Counted from the stretch's first letter, positions 1 to 9,998 are shown. The stretch: DNA of 64,000 nucleotides from Symbiodinium natans (GCA_905221605.1 CAJNDS010002139.1:560001-624000); one strand, 5' to 3'. The notes: generated from the letters alone by a model not told the origin. A program made the numbers and translations.

Positions 1-10
1 TGCTGGCGCA

Positions 11-670
11 TCAACTTGCACACGTGGCGCTGCGTCGCCGCAAGGCCGCCCGAGCCCGGAACGACCTAACGACGACGCTGAGTTCTTGCAGCAGCGCTGC
101 GTGGGCAAGCTCCGCCTCTTCCCCATTCCTGGCTGCTACCGCACGAGCGATGTGCCGCAGGACTGTGGCTGCGCCTTTTTCCCATTCGCCTGTGCTCTCG
201 ACAACCATAGGTACGAAAACTACGCCCTGATTCTCACAGGCCTGAGCTGTGTTAAGGTGGCTTTCCTTGTGTCTTGCATAGGCTTCGGCCGCTGCACCAG
301 TCTTCTGGCTCGCCAAGAGGAGCGTCTCCTGTCGCTGGGGTGCTGTGACAGCAAAGTCGAGGGCAGCAGGAGACCCACCCAAGGCGGGCAAGTAGACATC
401 GGCAGGCCGGCGCCTTGCAGACTGGGTATCATCAGGGCTTTGTGGCAGAAGCAGACCCGAGCGCTCCTTCTCCGGCCGGAGCCCGGCTCGCTGGGCCCAA
501 GCGAAGACCACGTCCCTAACGGCGTTGCGCCGAAGCGTGCGCTCGCCGCCCGCAACACACATGCCGGCACGGTGACCGTGAATGTCCAACACCGCGTCAC
601 ACATAGGGCACCATGTGTCTTCCTCAGCATCCGGCACTCCCAGGCGAAGGCGGAGCTCCGCAGGAAACCC
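11..670 (-). CDS. C-terminal endonuclease of the LINE (frameshifted continuation)
   Basis: This reading frame takes over where the reverse transcriptase frame is lost. It carries a CCHC-like knuckle, C-x2-C-x8-H-x4-C (CPMC...H...C; residues 10-27 counted from the ATG at 637), then RRRPADV and LDFAVT with D80-x13-D94, and a downstream Lys in ARHKESH. This layout matches the restriction-like (PD-(D/E)XK) endonuclease of R2/CRE-type LINEs, which nicks the target DNA to prime reverse transcription. In-frame sequence can be followed back to about position 670 (ELRLRLGVPDAEED), so the frameshift lies around 655-670 next to a GGGTTTCC stretch. The stop is at 11-13, very near the edge of the window. 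Function is inferred from motif order and spacing, not from a search. Confidence 0.65.
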   Translation of the reverse strand, partial: GFPAELRLRLGVPDAEEDTWCPMCDAVLDIHGHRAGMCVAGGERTLRRNAVRDVVFAWAQRAGLRPEKERSGLLLPQSPDDTQSARRRPADVYLPALGGSPAALDFAVTAPQRQETLLLASQKTGAAAEAYARHKESHLNTAQACENQGVVFVPMVVESTGEWEKGAATVLRHIARAVAARNGEEAELAHAALLQELSVVVRSFRARAALRRRSATCAS

Positions 671-3630
671 GCAGGTTCAAAGCGACCCTTCCCACACGGC
701 AAGGCGGACAGGAAAGCCCGAGCACCCGGACCAGCCTCGGACCGAAGCCCAGCGCACTCAGCCGGTGTGCTGCGAGCCAACTGGCCCGCCCAGCCGCAGT
801 CATCCACGCGCTTGGAGAGGTTACGCTGGCTGCTGCTCCAAGCCGCCTCAAGGGACATAGCTTCAGGAGCCGGGAGCTGGGCGTTGAGGGAGTCCAGCGC
901 AGCCGCCACGGAAGGAGCACTCGTGACTTGCAAGGCCGAGAAGGCAGGGTCAAGCTCCAGGCAAGCAGCCAGGCTAGAGCCGAGAGAAGCCAGGTAGGCG
1001 CCCGGCGCATGAGTCACGCAGGAGCGCAAACCCAGCCCTGCCTGCGCAAACCCCCTAGCAGCCTGACTCCACTGCTCGGCGGTGGCGTGTATGCCTGTGA
1101 ACTCAGCAAAACAGCTTCGAACCATGCCATCAAAGGCAGCCAAAGCACCCATCTGAGCGTGCGGGGGGTTGCAACGCATGCTGTGCACCATGCGTGCGAA
1201 GCCTGCGCAGGCCCGAAGCAACCGCAAAGCAACTTGCGGATCTGCGAGCTGGCCGACCTCGTCGAGCAGCCGCTGCGCCTTGGCAGCTCGAGCCTCGGTA
1301 TGAGATTGCACGAAAGCATCATCACCGATGGCTGCACCAAGGAACTCGAAGTTGCGTTGCACGCGGCAGGAGCCGTCAGCGTTTTGAAGAAGAGCATTGG
1401 GCAAATGCAATTGCAAACTCTGCAAGTCCACAGGCCCCAGCACGACAACTTCGCACTTGGACAGGTTGAGAGTGAGTCCCAGAGCCGCTGCCCTTTCGCG
1501 CACATGGGCCAAGCCTGCCCCGACTGCGGGGGCATCACCGGCTAGAAGGCCATCATCCAGGAAGTGCACTGCAAGGTCCAAGGGTCCGAGGCGTAGCTCA
1601 CAAGCAAGGGGCTGGGTGGCAGCTGCAAACAGCAGAGGGCCCAAAGGATCACCTTGCTGCACACCAGAGCTGGACTCAAGAACCCTATCCCCGAACTGCA
1701 GTCGAGTGGGCTGCTGGTAACACCACGTGGCCCAGCGCGCCAGCACAGGGAAGTTGGCGCAGCACTGTTGGAGCACCGCAGTGCGGTCGACACAGTTGAA
1801 CGCGTTACTGAAATCGAGCTTGACCAGGACTTTGTGGGTGGAGCCCATATGCCGCTGCGTCCAGGCCCGCGCCGCATGCACTGCCGTTTCAGCTCCGCCC
1901 TTGACAGCAACACCGACCTGCGCCGGCCAGAAAAAGGCTCGAGCTTCCTCGCGGACCAATGTCATCAAGCACTTGCCTGTGAGGCGGCGCAACAATTCGC
2001 CCACAGCAATGGGCCTTAAGCCTCCAGCAGGTTTTGCCAAAGCAACTAGGCCGGCTCCAGCCAGCACTGGCGCAACGCTAGCGGGCGCAACGCTAGCGGG
2101 CGCGCGGCCCTGAGCTAAGACATTGACAACAGCTGTGAGCTGGGCAATGAGGCTGTCAACTCCCCCAGCCACACAGGCATCACGGAGGTGCTGTACCCGC
2201 AGGCCGGTGGGCCCAGGGGCGGTTTCCGGGCGGCAAGCACGCAAACTGCGGGTGACGAGTTCCGGAGCCACCTCTGGCGCCACAGGCAGGGACTGCACAG
2301 GCTGAGAAGCCGGGGGCGGGCTGTGAGGATGCAAGGCGGCCAAGGCAGCGGCAGACTCAACAGTTGGCGGGCACAGGCCTTCAGCCAACAAGGCCTTGCA
2401 CGCCTTGTGGTCGAAACCCTCTCTGGCCCAGCCAGTGGCCAGGTCCCGGCGTTCCTCCGGTGTCAAAGAGGGGGTGGATTTGCGGTTGTGTTTTGGCCGA
2501 GAGTCCCAAAGGTGCAAGCGCTCTCCCTCCGCCCAGCGTTGCAGGCGATCGGAGACGAAAGCAGCAGTGGCCCGGCGGTGCTTGCGTCCGCCACGGAGTG
2601 GAGCACAAAGCACACATTGTGGAAGCATAAGCAGCTCAATCCAGGACTGTTCGTCATTGACATGAGCTACCGCTGACAAGGCACGCACGAGGGCCTGGTG
2701 CCACGCATGCCGGGCGCTGGACGGGACATGCCTGAGCGTTGGGGTCCTGGCAGTCTGGATGTCAGCCAGCGACGGCAAGTGCAATGCAGGCACCTGCGCC
2801 GCTCCACAAGCGTTGTTGGCATCACGCGCTGCAGGACGGCATGTGGGGTGAACCTCAAGGCGCTGGGACACAGTGCATCCACAGACCAGGCACCGAACCA
2901 AGCCATTTTGTTGGAGCCAGGCAGGCGGCACTTCCCCAACGGACGTCCCCAGTAGGTGCGTATTGATGTGCGCACGCATGGATGCAAGGCTCGTCCATCC
3001 GCGTGCCTGCTTGGGGTCCGAATGCGGGCACTGCGGCACCGGGCAAAAGACACGGCCGGCAGGACAAGGGTCACCACTCGGTGCCGCGGCGGACACTGAG
3101 GACGCAGGTGCATCAATTTCCATGGCGTGGGCGCCAGCATCTGGTGAGCGCTCACGGCGGCGGCACCCAACAGGATATGGCCGTTCGCCCCCGAGTGGCG
3201 TGCCCGGAGCGGGCGGGCCAGGCCGCTTCGCCTCACCAATGCGAGTTCCCCTCAAAGGCCATCCGGACCAAGTTTGTTTGGGCGGAGGCTGCCGTGTCCA
3301 CAGGCGACGTTGCCGCTCGTAGAGGCGGCGTCCGGCTCTCCGCGGTCGAAAAGACGGAGGAGGTTGACACCCAAAGCCAGCCAACGGGTTCCAGCTCACA
3401 ACCGGTGGTGGGAAGGTCCAAGGGGCATTGAGGATATTTGTGAGCTCTCGGCGTTGGCGTCGCCCACAAGCCGGTGGCAGGGGTGCAGGAGGCTCATCCC
3501 GGCTGTGCTCCCACAGGATGTGTTGATGGCCAGAACAAGCGGTGAGCAACAGGCACTCTCCATTGTCAGTGAAGGGGACACAAAGCCGACCTACCTGACC
3601 TGCGTCAACCCAGAATGGTTGCTCCCTCAA
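220..3630 (-). CDS. Zinc-finger reverse transcriptase (RLE-type LINE ORF, main frame)
   Basis: RNA-directed DNA polymerase for target-primed reverse transcription. Seen in the translation: the dinoflagellate-type block RIGEAKRPGP at about residues 130-139; a C2H2 finger, C196-x4-C201-x19-H221-x3-H225; a second Cys-rich block RCLVCGC at 246-252; a fingers-type block GGLRPIAV at 536; RT motif A LDFSNAF with D605; motif B GVQQGDPLG at 656; motif C FLDD at 690-693. Sequence after about position 660 (the last ~145 residues) is out of frame; the real continuation is the 11-670 reading frame. The first codon here is TTG and the frame stays open into telomeric repeats, so the true start is unknown; the first in-frame ATG is near residue 170. 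A 15-bp tandem duplication at 2073-2103 repeats ASVAP in frame. Minus strand, high GC, unlike the flanking DNA. Confidence 0.8.
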   Translation of the reverse strand: MREQPFWVDAGQVGRLCVPFTDNGECLLLTACSGHQHILWEHSRDEPPAPLPPACGRRQRRELTNILNAPWTFPPPVVSWNPLAGFGCQPPPSFRPRRAGRRLYERQRRLWTRQPPPKQTWSGWPLRGTRIGEAKRPGPPAPGTPLGGERPYPVGCRRRERSPDAGAHAMEIDAPASSVSAAAPSGDPCPAGRVFCPVPQCPHSDPKQARGWTSLASMRAHINTHLLGTSVGEVPPAWLQQNGLVRCLVCGCTVSQRLEVHPTCRPAARDANNACGAAQVPALHLPSLADIQTARTPTLRHVPSSARHAWHQALVRALSAVAHVNDEQSWIELLMLPQCVLCAPLRGGRKHRRATAAFVSDRLQRWAEGERLHLWDSRPKHNRKSTPSLTPEERRDLATGWAREGFDHKACKALLAEGLCPPTVESAAALAALHPHSPPPASQPVQSLPVAPEVAPELVTRSLRACRPETAPGPTGLRVQHLRDACVAGGVDSLIAQLTAVVNVLAQGRAPASVAPASVAPVLAGAGLVALAKPAGGLRPIAVGELLRRLTGKCLMTLVREEARAFFWPAQVGVAVKGGAETAVHAARAWTQRHMGSTHKVLVKLDFSNAFNCVDRTAVLQQCCANFPVLARWATWCYQQPTRLQFGDRVLESSSGVQQGDPLGPLLFAAATQPLACELRLGPLDLAVHFLDDGLLAGDAPAVGAGLAHVRERAAALGLTLNLSKCEVVVLGPVDLQSLQLHLPNALLQNADGSCRVQRNFEFLGAAIGDDAFVQSHTEARAAKAQRLLDEVGQLADPQVALRLLRACAGFARMVHSMRCNPPHAQMGALAAFDGMVRSCFAEFTGIHATAEQWSQAARGFAQAGLGLRSCVTHAPGAYLASLGSSLAACLELDPAFSALQVTSAPSVAAALDSLNAQLPAPEAMSLEAAWSSSQRNLSKRVDDCGWAGQLARSTPAECAGLRSEAGPGARAFLSALPCGKGRFEPAGFLRSSAFAWECRMLRKTHGALCVTRCWTFTVTVPACVLRAASARFGATPLGTWSSLGPSEPGSGRRRSARVCFCHKALMIPSLQGAGLPMSTCPPWVGLLLPSTLLSQHPSDRRRSSWRARRLVQRPKPMQDTRKATLTQLRPVRIRA

Positions 3631-3638
3631 ACCCTCAA

Positions 3639-3713
3639 CCCTAAACCCTCACCCCTTGCACCCTAAACCCTAAACCCTAAACCCTAAACCCCAAACCCTA
3701 AACCCTAAACCCT
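3639..3713 (-). repeat. Telomere-type CCCTAAA array
   Basis: About ten copies of CCCTAAA with a few variants, C-rich strand on top. It abuts the 5' side of the LINE, whose open frame reads into it. TTTAGGG is the plant-type telomere unit, also known from dinoflagellates. Confidence 0.85.
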
Positions 3714-3721
3714 GAACTCCA

Positions 3722-4560
3722 ATGAAACCCTCAACCCTCAACCCAAGGAGCCCGCGTCCTCTCGCCCGTGAGCCTCACCACAGTGACGCTGGCCGAGGCA
3801 GCCTTCCCGAGGTCCGCGAGTGTTAGCTGCTTTGAAGCAGTAAGAAGAACCAGAACCACAGCCATAGCAATCAGAAAAACTGTGCCCAAAGCAAGAACAA
3901 GAACGACCATGATAAGAATGAGAGTCGGAAGAACCCGAAGATACGGAAAAACTAGAGGAAGAAGAGCAAATTCGACGGGAAGATTTGTGCACCAGATACC
4001 CTCTCCAGGGAGTCCTGGCTCGGAAGGTCAATCTCGCGGACCTCACATGGAGTTTCCAAAAATAGGGTACCCTCCCCGGGCCCCAAGAGGGTTTCCTATA
4101 ATAATAAGGAGGACAGCATGTTGGGGGGGTAATATTGGGAGCACCCCCGTTTCGTGGGAACATACTCTCAGCTCTGGCACTTCATGCAACCTCTCGCATG
4201 CGGCTTCCTCACCAGGCTAAGAGCTGGGCATAGCTGGTCTTGTGGGATGCGCACCCCATCTGAGGCGGCGAACGGTCAAAGAGCCAACGAGCTCCAGACA
4301 GGCTCGAAGGCGACTGTTTAGGACTTGGCCAGGGTTCTACCCTTGTCCTGGGTGACCCAAAAAAAGGAATCCCATCATTTTAGAGAACCCTGAACCCCCA
4401 AACCTCCCCCCAAACCCATTTGATCTCAAAAGTCCTCCCGCTGCTTTGGAGCCAAAAAGGGCCCACAACAGATCATGGCTCAAGCTGCCAGACTCGATCT
4501 GAAGGCTTATTTTCTGTATTGTTGTGGATTTATGCATTTGTTTATTTAAGTATTTTCTGT
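3722..4560. other. Gene-free stretch
   Basis: Both strands give only short unrelated open frames. An A-rich segment at 3835-3960 encodes low-complexity Arg/Lys on plus and Ser-rich peptide on minus. No conserved motif, no RNA gene and no long repeat seen. Confidence 0.5.
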
Positions 4561-4571
4561 ATATAGATACA

Positions 4572-4683
4572 TATGTATTATATATATATATGTATGTATA
4601 TATATATATATATACATATGTGCTTTTTCTCATATGTATGTTTTTTGTGTTTTATGCCTACCTATCTATCTATCTATCTGTCT
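4572..4683. repeat. TA/TATG and CTAT microsatellites
   Basis: Alternating TA with TATG interruptions at 4572-4620, then a CTAT/CTGT run at 4660-4684. The tyrosine-rich short ORFs reading through it are by-products of the repeat. Confidence 0.9.
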
Positions 4684-5398
4684 GTGAAAACTCATTCACA
4701 AGTGTATGTACACATATGTTATATCATATCGAAATTGTATGATGTCAGATTGTCATACTACCTCATATTATGTAGTATGTATAGGCACTCGCACATATTG
4801 AAATATTCGGGTTTATAAGTAGGGTATCTACGTACTTGTAGTTGGTGATATCCGTTCTTAGAACCCACTTAGAATGACCCACGGAAGCGATGCCTACAAA
4901 GAATTCACGCAAAAATTCGGCAATCATCTCCCCTGATAAGAACTCCAGCCCTAAGTTCTAAGGCGGTCATTTGCTACCCAACTCTCTGACCTCTGACGCG
5001 GGGTTCTAATGTTGGGGGGGAGGGGGCAGTGGATGAGTCGCTTCAGCTGAACTTCAACTTGCCTGGTGTCGCGGACTGCAGTGGGGTGTCGCTCACCTTG
5101 ACTCGCAGTGATGCTCTCAAGTCAGCTTGCGCCGCGAGACTCATTGCTTCGAGGCCAGCCTAATGGTTGTTGCTTTGGGGCTTCGCTTTGGATGTAGTGT
5201 AGGCTTTTGTGTGAATTTAAACTGGGGTCCTTCTCAGAAGGGATTCCGATCATAGATGCCCTCATAAGGGAGACCCTTGTCTTACAACCGCCCCCACATC
5301 CTTCGCGTGCAGTGGCAGGGAAAGGAACCACCACCGGGCCCTGCACCCCGTCAGAGGCGCCCTTGTGCAAACGAGCTCGTGTGGGCCTCCCAGGTTTT
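4684..5398. other. Gene-free stretch
   Basis: AT-rich up to about 4860, then average composition. Open frames on both strands are short and share no motif with any family I recognise. Confidence 0.5.
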
Positions 5399-5462
5399 GG
5401 GTTAGGGGGCCTAGGGTTTAGGGTTTAGGGTTTAGGGTTTAAGGTTTAGGGTTTAGGGTTTC
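5399..5462 (+). repeat. TTTAGGG array
   Basis: About eight G-rich units with one TTTAAGG variant; orientation opposite to the array at 3639. Confidence 0.85.
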
Positions 5463-5805
5463 GGCATCTCGACCAGATGAAACGCTGATCAAAACTCGGG
5501 GGGCTTTTGCTAGACTCCAACGCATATACTGCACTAAATTGGGAGGGGGGGCCCTTATAGGCAGCCCAAACCAAAACAAGGAATAGGTCAATACTAGAAT
5601 GGGTCATTCTTTTGGCCGGACTGTTGGAGGGATCTCCGCAACACTCGGGCCGGGTTTGGGGACTCAGGCGATCATTTACATGTGAAATCATGTGTTTCAC
5701 ATTCATTTAACGCGTTTGTCCTAAGAGTGGCCTTTTGCTAGGAGTCATTTGGGATGTTCCCCCTTATACTAACCGTCCTTAACAGGGATTTTCGTACCCC
5801 CTATG

Positions 5806-5851
5806 ATAACCCTAAACCCTAAACCCTAAACATCCCTAAACCCTAATCCCT
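5806..5851 (-). repeat. CCCTAAA array, degenerate
   Basis: Five to six C-rich units interrupted by CATCCCTAAA and CCCTAATCC variants. Confidence 0.75.
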
Positions 5852-5981
5852 ATTAAGGACTGTTAGAAGAAGGAGGAACATGCCATACTTGAGAGAGCAC
5901 TGCTGGGGCCCGCGCTCCAGCTTCCCAGGATAGTAGAGGTACACTAGCCAACCCAGGTGGCGCACCTGCCCCAGGGGGGGT

Positions 5982-6055
5982 CTTAGGGTTTTGGGTTTGG
6001 GGTTCCCTAAACCCTAAACCCTAAATCCTGAACCCTGAACCCTGGAACCTAACCC
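5982..6055. repeat. Head-to-head telomere-type repeats
   Basis: Degenerate G-rich units (TTAGGGTTTTGGGTTTGGGG) pass directly into C-rich units (CCCTAAACCCTAAACCC) at about 6003. This is an inverted junction. Confidence 0.65.
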
Positions 6056-6465
6056 CCCTCAGGGTTTCCGGGTTCAAGGCTCAGGGCTGTTGGGTTTGGG
6101 ATTCAAGGCTCTCTCGTGCCAAGGACAAGGCTGCCCTCCTACCGGGAGGTTGGTTGCCTCTGCCCCCTGGAAGGCGTCCGGTCGCAAGAGGAGAGCCTGG
6201 GTTCAGGGCTCAGGGGTTAGGGTTGTTTAAGGTTCAGGCTTTAGGGGTTGCGGAGACTTAGGGTTTTGGTTTTGGTTTAAGGTTCATACTTAGGGCCCTA
6301 CCAGGCCCATGATTAACTCTAAACCCTACACCCTAAAACCCCCCCAACCCTACACCCTGAACCCCCACATGCCCGAATCCCGAAAGTGGAGCCTCCAGCG
6401 CGGCCACCCCCACGCCAAAGACGTAGATCCCAACCTGCAGGAAGAACATAGTCAAGACCCAGACA

Positions 6466-6547
6466 GGTTTAGGGTTTAGAACCCTACACCCTAAACCCTA
6501 AACCCTAAACCCTAAACGCTAAACCCTAAACCCTAAACCCTAAACCC
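6466..6547. repeat. Head-to-head telomere-type repeats
   Basis: GGTTTAGGGTTTAG is followed at once by AACCCTACACCCTAAA and then about eight CCCTAAA units. The G-rich side is under two units, the C-rich side about nine. Confidence 0.7.
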
Positions 6548-7133
6548 AAGGATTAAGATGCATCGGGCTCATGGGAAATGGAAATCGCTGGAGGCGCCCA
6601 AAGCAGTCCTGCTCCAGCATATGGATGGCTATGTGCAGCCAGGGGAAGCCCCACATGCTGTCCAGGAAGCCCCACCTCGCAGCGTCGCAACTCAAAACTC
6701 GCCAGGCCATTGAAATCAATGGGGTTTAGGGCTTAGAGTTTAGAGAAGTCGAATCGGAACTTGCAAAGTGATCCTGAGACCACTGCTCGAAGCCAATGAG
6801 GCACTCTATCAGCGACAGGACCTGAGGCTGCGAGGCACTGCGAGGTGATGCCTCGAAATCTTGGGGGCCCTCCCACCCCTCATACATCCTTATTCCTTCC
6901 TTAGACCCCGTATACGCCCGCATCAGAACCCCCTTATACCCGCCCCTCATACCCGTCTTATACTCTCAGGCAGAAGCCATCGCTGAGCTCAGAAGGCTTC
7001 CAGCAGTGGTGACCTGAGCAAGTTCCCAAGACCGAATCGTGACATCCCACGAAGCCGCTAACAGTGACATGGACGCTGCAATGCACCCAAAGGCTTCCAC
7101 GCCATGGCCTCAAACCTCCGCAAACCCCCAAAA
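6548..7133. other. Gene-free stretch
   Basis: No convincing coding sequence, RNA or long repeat. A small TTTAGGG trace lies at 6720-6745 and CCTTATAC-like words recur at 6885-6965. Confidence 0.45.
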
Positions 7134-7335
7134 GCGGTTTAGGGTTTAGGGTTCAGGGTTCAGGGCTGAGGGTTTAGGGTTTAGGAAAAGCATGGGATCT
7201 CCAAGATCCTGAACCCATCTGCAGAGAACCGCGCCAAGCCGTACGTGGCTTTTTCCGCGGCCCTGTGGGAGGTCCGGGCCTCTTGCTTAGGGTTGAAGGT
7301 TGAGGGTTTCGGGTGTAGGGTTTAGGGTTTAGGGT
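7134..7335 (+). repeat. TTTAGGG islands (two)
   Basis: Two G-rich islands, 7134-7184 and 7286-7335, with GGTTCAGGG and GGTTGAGGG variants, separated by about 100 bases of unique DNA. Confidence 0.75.
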
Positions 7336-7560
7336 CGCACGGCTCTCATTTTAGGGCTTTACAAGGCTTAACAGGCAGCCAAAGAGGTACGCAGACGAAA
7401 GACTGTTGCAGGGGTGGCTGTAGGCCTAAGCCTTTGAACGAAACGGGTTTATCTCGGCCTCTTCTCAGGGAAACTGCCTGACACTTCCTAGGCCAGAGTG
7501 CGCGGCCATGACGCCAGCGAGAGCTGTGGCTAAGAAGACCTGCCAGAGACCAGGGTTCAG

Positions 7561-7647
7561 GAGGGTTTAGGGGTTTACGGCTTAGGGAGGGTTTAGGGTT
7601 TAGGGTTTAGGGTTTAGGGTTTAGGGTTTAGGGTTTAGGGTTTAGGC
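7561..7647 (+). repeat. TTTAGGG array
   Basis: The cleanest G-rich array in the window: about eight perfect units at 7590-7646, preceded by degenerate ones. Confidence 0.9.
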
Positions 7648-7760
7648 TCGTTACATGGGATTTTTTGCTTCGGGTTCTCCGTTAGCACTTCAGGGGGATT
7701 TTTCGAAGCTCCCTTGCAGCTTTGTACCGGTAGATGCTGGTCGCATCCGGAAGCCAACTC

Positions 7761-7848
7761 TACCCTAAACCCTAAACCAAGCCTTGAACCCTCAAAACCC
7801 CAAACCCCAAACTAAACCCTAAACCCCAAACCCTAAACCCTAAGCCCT
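7761..7848 (-). repeat. CCCTAAA array
   Basis: C-rich units with CCCCAAA variants, only about 115 bases downstream of the G-rich array at 7561 and in the opposite orientation. Confidence 0.8.
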
Positions 7849-7973
7849 TCCAAGCTGAGACCGAACTCAACATGAGGCCCGGACTCCGGGAGCTTGAACT
7901 ATGAAAAGAGTCCAGACCTCAACGACAATCGCGCGTTGTCACATACACTTCTATATGTCTGCGTAAATGTACA

Positions 7974-8111
7974 TATACATATATATATATATATATATAG
8001 ATATATACACGCATGATATCGTCATTCTCCACATGCATATGCAGAGATATATGCCTCTTTCTATATATATATATACATATACATATAATATAGATATATG
8101 TATAGCAAAAA

Positions 8112-8142
<31 letters not shown>

Positions 8143-8150
8143 TATGCAAA
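7974..8150. repeat. TA microsatellite cluster
   Basis: Three TA-rich runs (7974-8008, 8060-8102, 8109-8142) separated by short unique spacers. Both strands give tyrosine/isoleucine-rich ORFs here that are repeat by-products. Confidence 0.9.
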
Positions 8151-8310
8151 CATTTTTTTGACAAAGGAATGAGTTCCCACCAGGAAGACACACCACGGTG
8201 CGCACAGAGCCGGGGTCGGGGCCCCGCCATGCTCCAGCCTATACGGCAGGGTCACCACCGTACTCACCAGAGCCACTTCGGCGGCAATGACAATCGCACC
8301 ACCTTGCTTT

Positions 8311-8436
8311 GTTAGGGTTTAGGCGGGTTTAGGGTTTAGGGCTTAGGGCTTAGGGCTCAGGGCTTTGGGGCTTAGGGCTTGGGGTGTAAGGTTTCGGGTT
8401 TATAGCGTTTAGGGCTTGGGCTTTCGGGGCCCAGAT
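8311..8436 (+). repeat. Degenerate TTTAGGG island
   Basis: A few perfect units at 8311-8342 decay into GCTTAGGG, GCTCAGGG and GCTTGGGG variants. Confidence 0.75.
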
Positions 8437-8546
8437 GCCATCATCTCAACTGAAGTGCTGGGAAGGAGACGCAGGAGCGCGCTCTCCAGGACCTTGTGCA
8501 CCACATTGCTGAACATCACGAAGGTCAGCAACGCCTTAGTCTGGGT

Positions 8547-8641
8547 GGTTCTTAGTAGGGAATGAGGGAATGAGGTACCCTACCCCCTTAAAGGGTATTT
8601 ACTATATAGGGCCCTAATTCCCTCATTCCCTACTAAGAACC
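8547..8641. repeat. Snap-back hairpin (MITE-like)
   Basis: Perfect 25-bp inverted arms, 8547-8571 and 8617-8641, starting GGTTCTTAGTAGGG, around a 45-base centre. Length and symmetry fit a miniature inverted-repeat element or a fold-back element. No flanking duplication is obvious. Confidence 0.75.
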
Positions 8642-9886
8642 AGGGGGCTTACTGGTTGAGTAGGCACAGCGACAGCACTGCCTAAGAAAACGTCGGTTTC
8701 AGGTGATGAGGAGGGTTCGGATTAGGTGCTTTCAAAGTAGGGGGACCGCAGTCTAGGGAGTCTCAGCAGTACATTAGGAAACCGAACCCTCCCAACCCAA
8801 CGAGGCTCAACAGCAAAGGAAGAAATCCAAGCTTCGGGGGTAAAGCCAGGCCCAAGATTCGATTAGTTTATGAAAATCCCTTTCTGAAGCTGAAGAAAAG
8901 TGAGCCCCTCCTTTTGTTTCTTCAATGTCAGAAGATGAGCTCGTCATTTTCTCTCCTAACCCAAACTGTCCCAGACCTGCCTCAACCCTTGCAAACGAAA
9001 CTCCCTCGAAACTGAACGAAATCCGACCCAATGAGTGTCTTGATGTACTCCCGTATTCTGGGAACCCCATTCTGCCAAACCACCAATTAAGTTTCAGGGC
9101 TGAGGGTTCGGGGTTTGGGGCTCAGAGCCGAGGGTTGTCGGCGACTTGCCACATCCACTTCGGAAAACTGGGCGTGCCAACGTTGCTCATCACTGCAATG
9201 ACCTCGACAGAATGAACATCAAGGAATTTGGGAGCATTTGACATGCACAAGCACAAAAGGACTTCCATTCTGAACGAGTCACGGTAGTGGAGAAGACGTG
9301 CATCTGAAGTGTCAGATGAGCTGTAAAGGCCAAAGAGTACCTCAACGACATCTTCAGGGAGTTGAGCTAAGGCGCCTCAAACATTGTCATCACGTAATGT
9401 AACAGGGCTCACATGCAGCAGGTGAGCACGTAGATGGCCATCACCTGCTCACAAGAAGCTTGAGCTTCTATGGCTCAAGTTGTCACAGTCCCATTGCTCG
9501 GCCAGCCTTGGCGCCATAGCCAAATCGCAGCCCCAGGTACAACAGCAGTGCCCCAGCCACTGGGATGGTCGTCAGGACCTGCTTTGGTGCTCGCAGCCAG
9601 CTAGAACAAACTTTGTGCATATCGCAGACATAGCCACCGGGCCCGCAAAAGAAACAGCACAGCCACCCCTACTAAAAGCGCAGCAACAGAAGCTGCAACG
9701 ACAACCCGACCGCCAAACCACAAACCAACCCACAAAGTACCTCATTCCCACAAACACGCACCAAGACTGCCAAATCAGGCTGGGCTGACGCTCCAAAACT
9801 CCCCCACAACTCCGCTCACCACGTAATTGGGCTCCGGATGGTCCCACGCCTCGCAAGCGTCGCAGTTAAACAGTTAGTTCATTCAA
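8642..9886. other. Gene-free stretch
   Basis: Several open frames of about 90-100 codons on both strands (8807-9215, 9480-9856) overlap one another and show no family motif. I see no conserved gene or RNA. Confidence 0.45.
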
Positions 9887-9998
9887 AGACCCCCTTCGGG
9901 AGGATCCAAAAACCCTTTAAGGGTCCTAAGAATGAACCATTTGCAGTATAGGGTACTATTTGGGGGTTCTGCTGTTTGGATCCTCCCACAAGGGGTCT
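9887..9998. repeat. Snap-back hairpin (MITE-like)
   Basis: Near-perfect 24-bp inverted arms, 9887-9910 and 9975-9998 (AGACCCCCTTCGGGAGGATC and its imperfect complement). The centre contains CCCTTTAAGGG and TATAGGGTAC, words that also occur in the centre of the 8547-8641 hairpin, so both may be one family. Confidence 0.65.

Larger units (their letters stand above)
1..3638 (-). mobile_element. Non-LTR retrotransposon with restriction-like endonuclease
   Basis: One minus-strand element whose protein order is C2H2 zinc finger, reverse transcriptase, CCHC knuckle, PD-(D/E)XK-type endonuclease. That order is the one known for R2/CRE-like (RLE-type) LINEs, which lack an N-terminal APE endonuclease. 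The coding sequence is split into two frames near position 660. The 3' side runs to the left edge of the window and may be incomplete. The 5' side is fused to CCCTAAA repeats at about 3639, with no 5' UTR that I can recognise. Clade assignment is inference from domain order. Confidence 0.75.

Noticed and set aside
613-1545. 310-codon plus-strand ORF and other long plus ORFs at 86-3666
   Set aside because: Antisense shadows of the GC-rich LINE; the minus strand carries all conserved RT and endonuclease motifs.
4524-4818. Tyrosine/isoleucine-rich ORFs across the TA repeat (also 7919-8276)
   Set aside because: They are translations of TA/TATG microsatellite on both strands and end soon after the repeat; no conserved sequence outside it.
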